This document shows, piece by piece, positions 50,355 through 59,133 of a DNA stretch of 64,000 nucleotides. Source of the DNA: DASUPK01 sp963747425. Lineage in GTDB: Bacteria; Actinomycetota; Thermoleophilia; Solirubrobacterales; 70-9. Position 1 is the first letter of the stretch, and every line of letters begins with the position of its first letter. The position numbers and the translations under genes were made by a program. The notes beneath the pieces were generated by a model. It made no database searches, was not told the DNA's origin, and was given only the letters and a program-made list of their open reading frames with translations. The stretch spans positions 248,001 to 312,000 of the forward strand of contig CAVVFJ010000008.1 in assembly GCA_963747425.1 (NCBI GenBank), in the 5' to 3' direction.

Positions 50355-50810
50355 CTAACGCTGACTCCAGGCTTCCGCCGGCTCGCTCAGCTCACGGACA
50401 GCTGCCGGCAGCTCGCCGCCGACCACGTCGGCGAGGCTCGTGTCCTCCATCACCGCGCGCAGGTTGGCGCGCAGGGCGATCCAGACCTTCTGCAGCGGCT
50501 CGGCCTCGCCCCTGTAGCTGAGCGTCTCGGGGCTCTGGCCGCGAACGCTTGCCAGCGGCCCCTCTACCGCCCGCACGATGTCGGCGAGACTGACCTCGTC
50601 GGCGTCCTTCGCGAGCCAGTAGCCGCCCTGCGCCCCGCGCCGGCTGGCGACGATGCCCGTGTGCTTGAGCTCGCCGAGGATGTTCTCGAGGAACTTGAGT
50701 GGAATGTCCTGGGCGTCGGCGATCGCCTCGCCCTTGATCGGATCGCCGCCCGCTGCCGCCAGCTCCAGCGATGCCCTGACCGCATAGTCGACCTTGGCGG
50801 AGATCCTCAT
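50355..50810 (-). CDS. Rrf2-family transcriptional regulator without Fe-S cysteines
   Basis: 151 aa. Starts MRISAKVDYAVRASLELAAA, the standard Rrf2 winged-helix opening, followed by IADAQDIPLKFLENILGELK and RRGAQGGYWLAKDADEVSLA. The three Cys that bind an iron-sulfur cluster in IscR and NsrR are absent; there is no Cys at all, so it probably senses something else, as in CymR-like members. It is near the tRNA-Lys gene and its target is unknown. Its stop lies about 40 bases from the convergent PRC-barrel gene. Confidence 0.9.
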   Translation of the reverse strand: MRISAKVDYAVRASLELAAAGGDPIKGEAIADAQDIPLKFLENILGELKHTGIVASRRGAQGGYWLAKDADEVSLADIVRAVEGPLASVRGQSPETLSYRGEAEPLQKVWIALRANLRAVMEDTSLADVVGGELPAAVRELSEPAEAWSQR

Positions 50811-50859
50811 TGCCTTCGGGGACTCTAGTCGGCCATAACACGCCGCCTAGACTTGCCGG

Positions 50860-50932
50860 GCGCCCCTAACTCAACTGGTCAGAGTTCCGGCCTTTTAAGC
50901 CGGCGGTCCGGGTTCGAGTCCCGGGGGGCGCA
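50860..50932 (+). tRNA. tRNA-Lys (anticodon TTT)
   Basis: 73-nt cloverleaf: acceptor GCGCCCC/GGGGCGC with discriminator A, D arm ACTC...GAGT, anticodon arm CCGGC-CTTTTAA-GCCGG and T arm CCGGG-TTCGAGT-CCCGG. The TTT anticodon gives Lys. The gene ends only 3 bases before the convergent purH stop. Confidence 0.96.
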
Positions 50933-50935
50933 TCG

Positions 50936-52543
50936 CTAGTGCCGGAAGTGGCGGCGCTTCGTGAAGACCATCGCCACGCCGGCGGCGTCGCAGGCCTCGA
51001 TCACCTCGGCGTCCCGCTTCGAGCCGCCGGGCTGGATCACTGCGGTCGCGCCGGCCTCGATCGCCGCCTGCGGCCCGTCCGCGAACGGAAAGAAGGCGTC
51101 GGAGGCGAGCACGCAGTCGGCGAGCAGCTGCTCCGCGTCCGGGCCGCGCGCGTCCTTCGCCTTCTCGATCGCGAGCCGGACGGAGTCCACCCGGCTCATC
51201 TGTCCCGCCCCGATCCCCAGCGTGGCCCGGTCCCGCGCCAGCACGATCGCGTTGGAGCGCACGTGGCGGACCACCCGCCAGGCGAAGAGCAGGTCGTCCC
51301 ACTGCTGGTCCGTCGGCTGCGTCCTGGTCGCGACCTCCATCAGCTCCCGCGGCTCGGGTGAGCCGTCGGGGTCCTCGACCAGGATGCCGCCGCGAACCCG
51401 CTTGATGTCGGGCTCGATCTGGTGGCCCCGCCGCTCGGTGTCCTCGAGGATCCGGATCGCCTCCTTCTGCTGAAGCACCGGCAAGGCGCCGTCCTCATAC
51501 CCGGGAGCGATCAGAACCTCGATGAACTGCTGATGCAGCCGCTCGGCCAGCGCCTCGTCCACGGGCCGGTTCAGGGCGATCACGCCTCCGAAGGCCGACA
51601 TCGGATCGCAGGCGAAGGCCGCGTCGTACGCGGCCCCGATCTCATCCGCCTCGGCGACCCCACAGGGGTTGTTGTGCTTGACGATCACGCAGGCCGGCCC
51701 CTCAAGATCGGCGAGCAGCGTGCGCGCCGAGTTGAGGTCAAGCACGTTGTTGAAGGAGAGCGGCTTGCCGTGCAGCTTGCTCACGCGGGAGAGGACGTGC
51801 GAGCGCGCCCTCGGCTCCACATAGAGCGCCGCGCGCTGGTGGGGGTTCTCGCCGTAGGAGAGATCCATCTCCTTCTCCCATGCGGTCACCCAATAGGTCG
51901 GCAGCTGCTCGTAGCGGCGCCCGAACCAGCGGCTGATGGCGGCGTCATAGCGCGCCGTGTACGCGAAGGCCTCGTTGGCGAGCCAGTGCCGCGTCGCCGC
52001 GGACAGCTCGCCCGTCTCCTCCAGCTCGTCGAGGACCGCGTCGTAGCTCTCGGGCCGAACGACCACGGCCACGAAGCGATGGTTCTTCGCCGCCGCCCTG
52101 ATCATCGTCGGGCCCCCGACGTCGATGTTCTCGATCGCCTCCTCCTCGGGGACGTCCCGGCGGGCGACCGTGGCTTCGAAGGGGTAGAGATTCACGCAGA
52201 CGAGGTCGATCTCCTCGATTTCGCGCTCACGCAGCGTCTCCGAATGCTCCGGGTTGTCCCGGACCGCGAGCAGGCCGGCATGCAGATGCGGATGGAGCGT
52301 CTTGACGCGTCCGTCGAGGATCTCCGGGAACCCGGTGAGGTCCTCCACCGGCCGCGCCTCGACTCCCGCCTCTTCCAGCACAGAGAGCGTCCCACCCGTG
52401 GAGATCACCTCGACCCCCTGCTTGGCCAGTCCAGCGGCGAACTCCGCCACCCCGGTCTTGTCGGCCACCGAGATCAGCGCCCGGCGCACCGGCAGCGAGT
52501 CGCCGGCCGGCTCTGGAGCGATCTCGGATGACGGAGTCGACAC
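50936..52543 (-). CDS. purH: Bifunctional AICAR formyltransferase / IMP cyclohydrolase
   Basis: 535 aa. Last two steps to IMP. N-terminal IMP cyclohydrolase (about 1-200): RRALISVADKTGVAEFAAGL, GVEVISTGGTLSVLEEAGV, GFPEILDGRVKTLHPHLHAG and NIDVGGPTMIRAAAKN. C-terminal formyltransferase: KHNNPCGVAEADEIG with the catalytic Lys-His, and LFAWRVVRHVRSNAIVLARD. A short N-terminal extension (15 residues) precedes the domain. It follows purN by 13 bases on the same strand. Confidence 0.96.
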   Translation of the reverse strand: MSTPSSEIAPEPAGDSLPVRRALISVADKTGVAEFAAGLAKQGVEVISTGGTLSVLEEAGVEARPVEDLTGFPEILDGRVKTLHPHLHAGLLAVRDNPEHSETLREREIEEIDLVCVNLYPFEATVARRDVPEEEAIENIDVGGPTMIRAAAKNHRFVAVVVRPESYDAVLDELEETGELSAATRHWLANEAFAYTARYDAAISRWFGRRYEQLPTYWVTAWEKEMDLSYGENPHQRAALYVEPRARSHVLSRVSKLHGKPLSFNNVLDLNSARTLLADLEGPACVIVKHNNPCGVAEADEIGAAYDAAFACDPMSAFGGVIALNRPVDEALAERLHQQFIEVLIAPGYEDGALPVLQQKEAIRILEDTERRGHQIEPDIKRVRGGILVEDPDGSPEPRELMEVATRTQPTDQQWDDLLFAWRVVRHVRSNAIVLARDRATLGIGAGQMSRVDSVRLAIEKAKDARGPDAEQLLADCVLASDAFFPFADGPQAAIEAGATAVIQPGGSKRDAEVIEACDAAGVAMVFTKRRHFRH

Positions 52544-52556
52544 GGAGAGGGCGAGT

Positions 52557-53180
52557 TTATTCGGGGTCGATGTGGACGAGGCGCGGGTTCTGATCGTCGA
52601 TCCGGATGCGACCCGCCGCGAGCATCCGGATCGTCTCCGGCAGCAGCGTGTGCTCGGTGGCGTGGATCGCCTTCTCGGTCTCAGCCCAGCTCCGGCTCGG
52701 GGCGATCGGAACGGGCCGCTGGAGGATGATCGGCCCCGAGTCGACCCCCTCGTCGACGAAGTGCACCGTCACGCCGGTGATCTTCGAGCCGTGGTCGATC
52801 GCCTGCTGCAGGGCGTCGATGCCGGGAAAGGCGGGCAGCAGCGCGGGATGCACGTTGATGACCCGGTTGCGGAATCGCGCCACGAACTCGGGCGAGAGCA
52901 GCTGCATGTACCCGGCCAGCACGACCAGGTCCGGGCGGCGCTCCTCGATCCAGTCGCCCAGCGCGGCGTCCCGCGCCCGTCTGTCCTCGTAATCGGCCGC
53001 CGGGAAGACACCGGTCTCGACGCCGGCCTTGCGCGCGCGCTCGAGCGCCGTCGCCTCGGGCTTGTCGGAGCCGACGCCGACGACCTCGACGCCCTCCTCA
53101 CCTCCGTGCAGCTGATCGAGGATGGCCTGCAGGTTGGTGCCGCCACCCGAGGCCAGCACGACTACTCGGAACGCGCTCAA
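52557..53180 (-). CDS. purN: Phosphoribosylglycinamide formyltransferase
   Basis: 207 aa from a TTG at 53180 (LSAFRVVVLASGGGTNLQAI) whose TTGA overlaps the stop of the upstream NTF2-fold gene. Open frame beyond that is a shadow. The folate- and GAR-binding motifs are seen in VVLAGYMQLLSPEFVARFRN, INVHPALLPAFPGIDALQQA and GVTVHFVDEGVDSGPII, with the catalytic Asn-His-Asp set. It uses 10-formyl-THF to make FGAR. It is followed by purH. Confidence 0.95.
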   Translation of the reverse strand: MSAFRVVVLASGGGTNLQAILDQLHGGEEGVEVVGVGSDKPEATALERARKAGVETGVFPAADYEDRRARDAALGDWIEERRPDLVVLAGYMQLLSPEFVARFRNRVINVHPALLPAFPGIDALQQAIDHGSKITGVTVHFVDEGVDSGPIILQRPVPIAPSRSWAETEKAIHATEHTLLPETIRMLAAGRIRIDDQNPRLVHIDPE

Positions 53181-53722
53181 CCGGCCACTCCTTGGGGGAG
53201 GCTGCACAGCTTCCGGTAGGCGGATGCGAGTGTCGAGGAGACCTCTTGCGCGTCGCCGATGCTCTCGGCGATCGCGTCCTCGCTCATCTCCTCCTGGACT
53301 CGGAGTACCAGCAGCTCCATTTCGCGTTGTTCCAACCCGACCAGCTCGGCGGCGTCGTCGCCGGGCAGGATCCGAAAGTAGCTCACCTTCCCGTCCCGAA
53401 ATCCGGCCACGTGGACGTCCACGCCTCCCCGGACCGCGACCCCACTGCCCCGTCCGCGCCCGGTCATGTGAACCAACGCAATCACTCCGTCGCCCGCGTC
53501 GAGCAGCTCCACCGGCTCCGCCCGCAGCTCGCCCCAGGCCTCGCGGAACTGCTCCATCCAGCGCAGCACCTCCTGCCGGCTGCGATACGGGCCGGGCTCC
53601 GGCAGTCGTGGATGTCCGTGCCACTCGACGTCGCCGGCGAACGCGCTGGTCGCGCCCTCGAGGTCGCCATCGCTCCAGGCGGAGTAGAGGCGCCGGACGA
53701 GCTCTAGGTTCTCACGGGACAC
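53177..53722 (-). CDS. NTF2/SnoaL-fold protein with C-terminal sigma-region-4-like helix-turn-helix
   Basis: 181 aa. Residues 1-125 have the SnoaL pattern (NLELVRRLYSAWSDGDLEGA, VEWHGHPRLPEPGPYRSR, VLRWMEQFREAWGELRAEPV). Residues about 128-176 read GLEQREMELLVLRVQEEMSE, DAIAESIGDAQEVSSTLASA and YRKLC. This closely follows the shape of sigma-70 region 4 (L-x-x-R-E-x-x-L-L-x-L-R ... S-x-x-x-I-A-x-x-x-G ... V-x-S-x-L-x-x-A-Y-x-K-L). In ECF41-type factors the order is reversed. It may bind DNA or be a remnant; this is inference from pattern only. Its stop overlaps the purN start. Confidence 0.6.
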   Translation of the reverse strand: MSRENLELVRRLYSAWSDGDLEGATSAFAGDVEWHGHPRLPEPGPYRSRQEVLRWMEQFREAWGELRAEPVELLDAGDGVIALVHMTGRGRGSGVAVRGGVDVHVAGFRDGKVSYFRILPGDDAAELVGLEQREMELLVLRVQEEMSEDAIAESIGDAQEVSSTLASAYRKLCSLPQGVAG

Positions 53723-53792
53723 GCGGGGAGCGTACGCGGCTGCGCCATCAGATCGCGGCCACGAGTGGAAACAGGGGGTTGCTAGCTTCCGA

Positions 53793-54257
53793 ATGGTGAC
53801 GACGCTTTACGAGCACGCTGGCGGCGATGCGGCCATTGAGAAGCTGGAGGATGTCTTCTACTCGAAGGTGCTTGCCGACTCGCTGCTCCAACCTCTGTTC
53901 GGCGAAGGCCAGCCGGACCACGTCAAGCACCTCACCTGGTTCACTGCCGAGACTTTCGGGGGACCGGACCGGTTCACGAGGAAGCTGGGCTTCCATCACC
54001 TCGTCGAGGTTCATCGCGGCCTCGAGATCACCGACGAGCAGCGGAAGCGCTTCGTCGATCTCTACCTCGAGGCTGCCGACGAAGCCGGGCTGCCCGACGA
54101 CAAGGCGTTTCGGGATGCGCTCCGGTCCCACGTCGAGTTCGGGGCACAGGTCGCCCAGCAGAACTCGCGAGCGACCACCGATGACCAGCTCTACCCACTG
54201 GACGAGGTCCCCCACTGGGACTGGGAGGGCGACGCCGCCACCGACCGGAACGCCTGA
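53793..54257 (+). CDS. Group II truncated haemoglobin
   Basis: 154 aa. TLYEHAGGDAAIEKLEDVFY is the globin start (A/B helices), then FGEGQPDHVKHLTWFTAETF with GGPDRFTRKLGFHHLVEVHR, in which the conserved His lies near the haem, and FRDALRSHVEFGAQVAQQNS. The sequence fits 2/2 haemoglobins of class O, which bind O2 or NO and are common in actinobacteria. It is the only plus-strand gene between purF and purN; it ends 5 bases from the convergent purF stop. Confidence 0.9.
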   Translation: MVTTLYEHAGGDAAIEKLEDVFYSKVLADSLLQPLFGEGQPDHVKHLTWFTAETFGGPDRFTRKLGFHHLVEVHRGLEITDEQRKRFVDLYLEAADEAGLPDDKAFRDALRSHVEFGAQVAQQNSRATTDDQLYPLDEVPHWDWEGDAATDRNA

Positions 54258-54262
54258 CCGAG

Positions 54263-55735
54263 CTAGGTGTTCGCCGGGACGACGGCGATGTCCTCGAGCG
54301 CGAACTTGCCGTTCGCCGACTCGGGGTCGCCGAGCGGGTAGTCACCGGTGAAGCAGGCATCGCAGTGCTTCTCGCGCGGGGTGCCGACCGCTTCGTAGAC
54401 GGCGTCCATGGAGAGGTAGGCGAGGGAGTCGGCGCCGAGCTCCTCGGCGATCTGCTCGACCGTGCGGTCATGGGCGACCATCTCCTCGCGCGTCGACATG
54501 TCGATGCCGTAGTGGCAGGGATGGCGGATCGGCGGCGCCGAGATCCGGAGGTGTACCTCCTTCGCACCCGCGTCCCTCAGCATCGCGACGATCTGGCGGG
54601 TGGTGTTGCCGCGCACGATCGAATCGTCGACGACGACCACCCGCTTGCCGGCGACGATCTCGGGGAGGGGGTTGAACTTCATGCGCAGACCGTGCTTGCG
54701 CAGCTCCTGCCCGGGCTGGATGAAGGTTCTGGCGACGTAGCGGTTCTTGATCAGCCCGTCGTCCTTGGGCAGGCCCGTGGCGCGGGCGAAGCCGTTGGCC
54801 ATCGGGTTGCCCGAGTCGGGCACCGAGATGACCAGGTCGGCGTCCACCGGCGCCTCCTCGGCGAGGAGCTCGCCCATCCGGCCGCGAACCTCCTGAAGCA
54901 CGCGGTTCTCCAGGCGGGAGTCGGGACGTGAGAAGTAGATGTGCTCGAACACGCACTGGGCGGGCCGCTCGCCGGTGATCACGGGCTTCAGCTCGAGGCC
55001 CTTGGCCGTCAGCGAGACCATCTCGCCGGGCTGGACCTCGCGGATCAATTGGGCGCCGATGATGTCGAAGGCGCAGCTCTCCGAGGCAACCACGAAGCAT
55101 TCCCCGGAGCCGTCGCTCGGCTTCATTTTGCCGAGGGCCAGCGGCCGTACGCCGTGCGGGTCGCGGAAGGCGACCACGGCGTGCTTGGTCATCACGACGG
55201 TCGAGTAGGCGCCCTCGAGCCTCGGCATCACCTCCGCCACGGCGTCCTCGATCCACTCCTGGCCCTTACCGGCGCGCCGGGAGAGGAGGGCGGCCATGAT
55301 CTCTGAGTCCGAGGTGCCGCGAAGCTGAACTCCCGCCTCGGTCAGCTCGTTGTAGAGCTCGACCGCGTTGGTCAGGTTGCCGTTGTGGGCGAGCGCCAGC
55401 TCCCTGCCGTCATCGCGCCAGACCGGCTGTGCGTTCTCCCACGCCCCGCCTCCCGTCGTCGAGTAGCGGACGTGACCGATCGCCATGTCGCCCGACAGCG
55501 CCCGCAGCTTCTCCTCGTCGAAGACCTGGGAGACCAGCCCGAGGTCGCGCAGGGTCGTGATGTGTCCGCCCTCGCAGCTCGCGATCCCAGCCGATTCCTG
55601 CCCTCGGTGCTGGAGCGCGTAGAGGCCGAAGTACGAGAGTCGCGCGACGTCTCGTCCGGGTGCGTATATGCCGAACACCCCGCACTCATCGCGCGGGCCA
55701 TCGCGATCGGGAACGTCGAAGCGCGCGTCGTTCAC
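54263..55735 (-). CDS. purF: Amidophosphoribosyltransferase
   Basis: 490 aa from a GTG. First committed step of purine synthesis. After a 17-residue propeptide-like leader, DECGVFGIYAPG gives the Cys nucleophile of the class II glutaminase domain, followed by YALQHRGQESAGI and GHVRYSTTGGGAWENAQP. The phosphoribosyltransferase domain has VVVVDDSIVRGNTTRQIVAM, the PRPP loop. The cysteines ending CDACFTGDYP and others fit the iron-sulfur ligands of the Bacillus-type enzyme. It follows purL on the same strand after a 230-base gap. Confidence 0.96.
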   Translation of the reverse strand: MNDARFDVPDRDGPRDECGVFGIYAPGRDVARLSYFGLYALQHRGQESAGIASCEGGHITTLRDLGLVSQVFDEEKLRALSGDMAIGHVRYSTTGGGAWENAQPVWRDDGRELALAHNGNLTNAVELYNELTEAGVQLRGTSDSEIMAALLSRRAGKGQEWIEDAVAEVMPRLEGAYSTVVMTKHAVVAFRDPHGVRPLALGKMKPSDGSGECFVVASESCAFDIIGAQLIREVQPGEMVSLTAKGLELKPVITGERPAQCVFEHIYFSRPDSRLENRVLQEVRGRMGELLAEEAPVDADLVISVPDSGNPMANGFARATGLPKDDGLIKNRYVARTFIQPGQELRKHGLRMKFNPLPEIVAGKRVVVVDDSIVRGNTTRQIVAMLRDAGAKEVHLRISAPPIRHPCHYGIDMSTREEMVAHDRTVEQIAEELGADSLAYLSMDAVYEAVGTPREKHCDACFTGDYPLGDPESANGKFALEDIAVVPANT

Positions 55736-55965
55736 GTCTGGAGGAGGTGTCTCAACCTCTGGAGATAGAAGTAGCGGACAGGAGATCAGCCCGCAGACGG
55801 AGGGTAGCAGCGGCCCCGGGTGGCCAAGCGTCCTGAATGCGCCGCAAATTCCCCCTTTTTTCTAACGCGCGCATTTCCCCGCAGCTGATGCCGGCCGGAC
55901 TGTGGATGCGGGATCACAGGTACTCGCACGAATACGCCACGAGTATCCGTCGCGGCCTCGCCGGA
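55736..55965. other. Gap between purL and purF with no gene
   Basis: 230 bases without a convincing reading frame. On the minus strand, after the purL stop, there are CCGGAT-CAA-ATCCGG (a small hairpin at about 55960-55975) and an 8-bp inverted pair GGATACTCG ... CGAGTACC. An unusual AAAAAAGGGGG tract lies at about 55852-55863. The gap may hold a terminator for purL and a separate promoter for purF. Confidence 0.4.
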
Positions 55966-58170
55966 TCAAATCCGGTGGTCGAGCGATCGCCAGGCGTGCT
56001 CGGCATCCGCGAGCGCGACCGAGACGTCCCGTTCGGCGGCGGCGATCGAGATCCGATCCCCCCCGGCGGTGCCGATGGCGATCGCCTCGACCCCGGCGCT
56101 CTCCGCTCTGTCCAGCAGCGACTCAACGTCACCCTCCGCGACCGCGAGCACGATCCCGCCGGGACCCTCGCCGAACAGGCACGACTCGCCCGACCCGCCG
56201 CGCAGCTCGACGAGCGGATCGAGGTCCGCCTGGATACCGGACCCCGCCGCGATCGCCATCTCGGCCAGCGCGCAGGAGAGCCCGCCGTCGCTGACATCGT
56301 GGGCGGCCGAGGGGAGCCCGTCGCGGACAAGGTCTCTGACCAGGGCCAGCGCGTCTGCCACGGCGGCGGTGGCGGGCTGTGGGAGGCCGGAATCCAGCTC
56401 CCCGCGCTGCTTCGCGAGCTCGGAGCCCGCCAGCGAGGGAGCGAACGGGCCGACCAGGACGAGCCGATCGCCCGGACTCGGCGCCAGCCCCCCGGCCCTG
56501 GCCGGATCGGGCAGCTCCCCCACCATCCCGACGACGGGAGTCGGGTAGATCGGGCCATGCTCGGTCTCGTTGTAGAGGGAGACGTTGCCGCCCACCACAG
56601 GGACCCGCAGAGCGAGGCAGGCGTCGGCGAGGCCGAGCACCGCCCGGTCGAGCTGCCAGGCCACATTGGGCTTCTCCGGGTTGCCGAAGTTGAGGCAGTT
56701 GGTCAGGCCGAGCGGCTCGGCGCCGACGCAGGCGAGGTTCTGGGCGCACTCGAGGACCGCCTCGACCGCCCCCGCGTACGGATCGCAGGCGACCCGGCGC
56801 CCGTTCCCGTCGATCGCCACGGCGACCGCTCGCTCGGACTCGGGGAGCATCAGGACCGCCGCATCGGCCGCCTCCGGCCGCCTGGTCGTGCGCGATCCGA
56901 CCACGGAGTCGTACTGCTCGAAGGCCCAGCGCTTGGAGGCGACGTTGGGGGCGCCGAGCAGGGCCAGGAGGACCTTCGAGGGATCGTCCTCGTCGAGGGA
57001 ATCCTCGTTGCCGTACATCCAGGCAACGGGCTCCTGTGGCTCGAGGTCATAGAGCGGGCACTCGTCGACCAGCGCCGAGACCGGGACGTCGCCCACCTCG
57101 ACCCCATCGTCGAGAACCCGCAGGTGGCCGCTGTCCGTCACCTCTCCGATTGCTGCGGAGCCGGTCTGCCAGCGCGCGCAGGTGGCCACCACCTCGTCGA
57201 GCCGGCCCGGCTCCACGACGGCGAGCATCCGCTCCTGGGACTCGGAGATCATCACCTCGAACGGCTCGAGGTCCTGCTCGCGGAGCGGCACCCGGGAGAC
57301 GTCGATGTCGATCCCCACCTCGCCCTTCGACGCCATCTCGCCCGCCGAGGAGGTCAGGCCCGCGGCGCCGAGGTCCTGGAGCGAGACCAGCAGTCCCCGC
57401 TCCAGCAGCTCGAGGCAGCACTCGAGCAGCTTCGACTCCTCGAAGGGGTCCCCGATCTGGACGCTCGGGCGCTTGCTGTCGTCGCCGGCCTCGAGCTCCG
57501 CCGAGGCGAGGACCGAGGCGCCGCCGATTCCGTCGCGGCCGGTCGAGGCGCCCATGATCACCAGCAGGTTTCCCGGGCCCGCGGCCGCGGAGCGGATCAT
57601 CTCGCCGGTCTTGGCGAGCCCGACGCACATCGCGTTGACCAGGCAGTTGTGCTCGTACGACGGCTCGAAGTAGACCTCGCCGCCGACCGTCGGAACGCCG
57701 ATCGAGTTGCCGTAGTGGCCGATCCCGGCCACCGCCCCCTCGAACAGGTACCGCGAACGCTCGGAGGAGAGCTCGCCGAAGCGCAGCGAGTCGAGCACGG
57801 CGATCGGCCGCGCTCCGATCGCAAAGACGTCGCGGAGGATCCCGCCGACGCCGGTGGCGGCGCCCTGGAACGGCTCGACCGCACTCGGGTGGTTGTGCGA
57901 CTCGACCTTGAATGCCACCGCGTGTCCGTTGCCGACGTCGACCGCGCCGGCGTTCTCGCCCGGGCCCATCACCACCCGCTCGCCCTCGGTCGGCAGGCGC
58001 GCGAGCAGCTTGCGCGAGTGCTTGTAGGCGCAGTGCTCCGACCAGAGCAGCGAGAACATCGCCAGCTCCACCTCGTTCGGGTCGCGGCCGAGCAGCTCGG
58101 TGATGCGCGCGTACTCGGAGTCCGTGAGCCCCAGCTCGCGGTGGCGGCTCTCGGAGACCTCGGGGCTCAC
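55966..58170 (-). CDS. purL: Phosphoribosylformylglycinamidine synthase, large subunit
   Basis: 734 aa, the small PurL form that works with PurQ and PurS. Typical parts: LLGRDPNEVELAMFSLLWSE, HCAYKHSRKLLARLPTEG, VVMGPGENAGAVDVGNGHAV, KVESHNHPSAVEPFQGAATG, VGGILRDVFAIGARPIAVLD and in the second half LNFGNPEKPNVAWQLDRAVL and PVVGGNVSLYNETEHGPIYP. It converts FGAR to FGAM with ATP and PurQ-derived ammonia. The ATG overlaps the purQ stop by 4 bases. Confidence 0.96.
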   Translation of the reverse strand: MSPEVSESRHRELGLTDSEYARITELLGRDPNEVELAMFSLLWSEHCAYKHSRKLLARLPTEGERVVMGPGENAGAVDVGNGHAVAFKVESHNHPSAVEPFQGAATGVGGILRDVFAIGARPIAVLDSLRFGELSSERSRYLFEGAVAGIGHYGNSIGVPTVGGEVYFEPSYEHNCLVNAMCVGLAKTGEMIRSAAAGPGNLLVIMGASTGRDGIGGASVLASAELEAGDDSKRPSVQIGDPFEESKLLECCLELLERGLLVSLQDLGAAGLTSSAGEMASKGEVGIDIDVSRVPLREQDLEPFEVMISESQERMLAVVEPGRLDEVVATCARWQTGSAAIGEVTDSGHLRVLDDGVEVGDVPVSALVDECPLYDLEPQEPVAWMYGNEDSLDEDDPSKVLLALLGAPNVASKRWAFEQYDSVVGSRTTRRPEAADAAVLMLPESERAVAVAIDGNGRRVACDPYAGAVEAVLECAQNLACVGAEPLGLTNCLNFGNPEKPNVAWQLDRAVLGLADACLALRVPVVGGNVSLYNETEHGPIYPTPVVGMVGELPDPARAGGLAPSPGDRLVLVGPFAPSLAGSELAKQRGELDSGLPQPATAAVADALALVRDLVRDGLPSAAHDVSDGGLSCALAEMAIAAGSGIQADLDPLVELRGGSGESCLFGEGPGGIVLAVAEGDVESLLDRAESAGVEAIAIGTAGGDRISIAAAERDVSVALADAEHAWRSLDHRI

Positions 58171-58838
58171 GCGGCGGCGGTTTGGGGCGCTGCAGCCAGC
58201 GCGCGGAACAGGGCGAGGCCGTCGTCGGACCCGGTGAGAGGATCCACGGCGTGCTCGGGATGGGGCATCAGGCCGAGCACGTTGCCGCGTTCGTTGACGA
58301 CGCCGGCCACGTCCCGGACGCTGCCGTTCGGGTTCTCACCGGCCGCGTAGCGAAAGGCGATCCGCCCGTCGGCCTCCATCCGGTCGAGCTCCTCGTCCGG
58401 GGCGAAGTAGCGGCCGCTCATGTGCTTGACGGGAATCGAGAGGCTCTCCCCCGAGCCGATGGCCGCACCGAACGGCCCCTGGAAGTCCTCGGCGACCAGC
58501 CCGACCTGCCGGCAGATGAAGCGCAGCCCCTCGTTGGGCAGCAGTGCCCCGGGCAGCATCCCGGCCTCGCAGAGGACCTGGAAGCCGTTGCAGATGCCGA
58601 GCACCGGACCGCCCTCGGCGGCGAACCGGGCGACCGCCTCCATCGCGGGGGAGAACCGGGCGATCGCTCCAGCGCGCAGGTAGTCGCCGTAGGAGAACCC
58701 CCCGGGCACGACCACCCCGTCGAGACCCGACAGATCGGTCTCCTCGTGCCAGACCAGCCTCCCGTCGCCAACGCGCTGCACCGCGGCAAGCGCATCGCGC
58801 TCGTCACAGGAGCCTGGGAACTGGATGACGCCGATCAC
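58167..58838 (-). CDS. purQ: Phosphoribosylformylglycinamidine synthase, glutaminase subunit
   Basis: 223 aa. Class I glutaminase: IGVIQFPGSCDERDALAAVQ at the start, the nucleophile Cys in GGPVLGICNGFQVLCEAGM, and the His-Glu pair in VLGLMPHPEHAVDPLTG. GVVVPGGFSYGDYLRAGAIA is the oxyanion region. It supplies ammonia to PurL. It lies between purS and purL with 4-base overlaps on both sides. Confidence 0.96.
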   Translation of the reverse strand: MIGVIQFPGSCDERDALAAVQRVGDGRLVWHEETDLSGLDGVVVPGGFSYGDYLRAGAIARFSPAMEAVARFAAEGGPVLGICNGFQVLCEAGMLPGALLPNEGLRFICRQVGLVAEDFQGPFGAAIGSGESLSIPVKHMSGRYFAPDEELDRMEADGRIAFRYAAGENPNGSVRDVAGVVNERGNVLGLMPHPEHAVDPLTGSDDGLALFRALAAAPQTAAA

Positions 58839-59059
58839 CGCTCGATCTCCACCTCGAAGTCCTCGATCAGCGGATTGGCGAGGAGCTTCTCGCAGAGCGC
58901 ATCGAGCTTGCTCGGATCGTCGGTCTCGAGCTCGACCAGCCGGCCGACCCGGACGTCGTGGACGCCCTCGAAGCCCAGTGCGGGAAGCGCGCGCTCAACG
59001 GCCTTCCCCTGCGGATCGAGGATGCCCTCCTTCGGCCTGATCAGGACCTTCGCCTTCAC
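58835..59059 (-). CDS. purS: Phosphoribosylformylglycinamidine synthase subunit PurS
   Basis: 74 aa. MKAKVLIRPKEGILDPQGKA, VERALPALGFEGVHDVRVGR and LANPLIEDFEVEIER are the standard PurS sequence. It bridges PurQ and PurL in the FGAM synthase complex. It starts the purS-purQ-purL operon; purC ends 75 bases upstream, with a repeat hairpin between. Confidence 0.95.
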   Translation of the reverse strand: MKAKVLIRPKEGILDPQGKAVERALPALGFEGVHDVRVGRLVELETDDPSKLDALCEKLLANPLIEDFEVEIER

Positions 59060-59082
59060 GCAATCAGCCTAACGACGGGATG

Positions 59083-59129
59083 GACGGCTTCGCCATCAAA
59101 CGGGTTGCGCCTACGGCGCACCCTCGCGC
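59083..59129. repeat. Post-stop hairpin element between purC and purS
   Basis: GACGGCTTCGCCATCAAA is followed by CGGGTTGCGCCTACGGCGCA and CCCTCGCGCC. The arms GGTTGCGCC and GGCGCACC pair around TAC. The element shares the CTTCGCCATCA piece with the copies at 11916 and 28578, and the hairpin plus CCTCGC tail with those at 8493, 23942 and 63059, linking the two types. On the minus strand it begins 4 bases after the purC stop. Confidence 0.6.
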
Positions 59130-59133
59130 CAAC

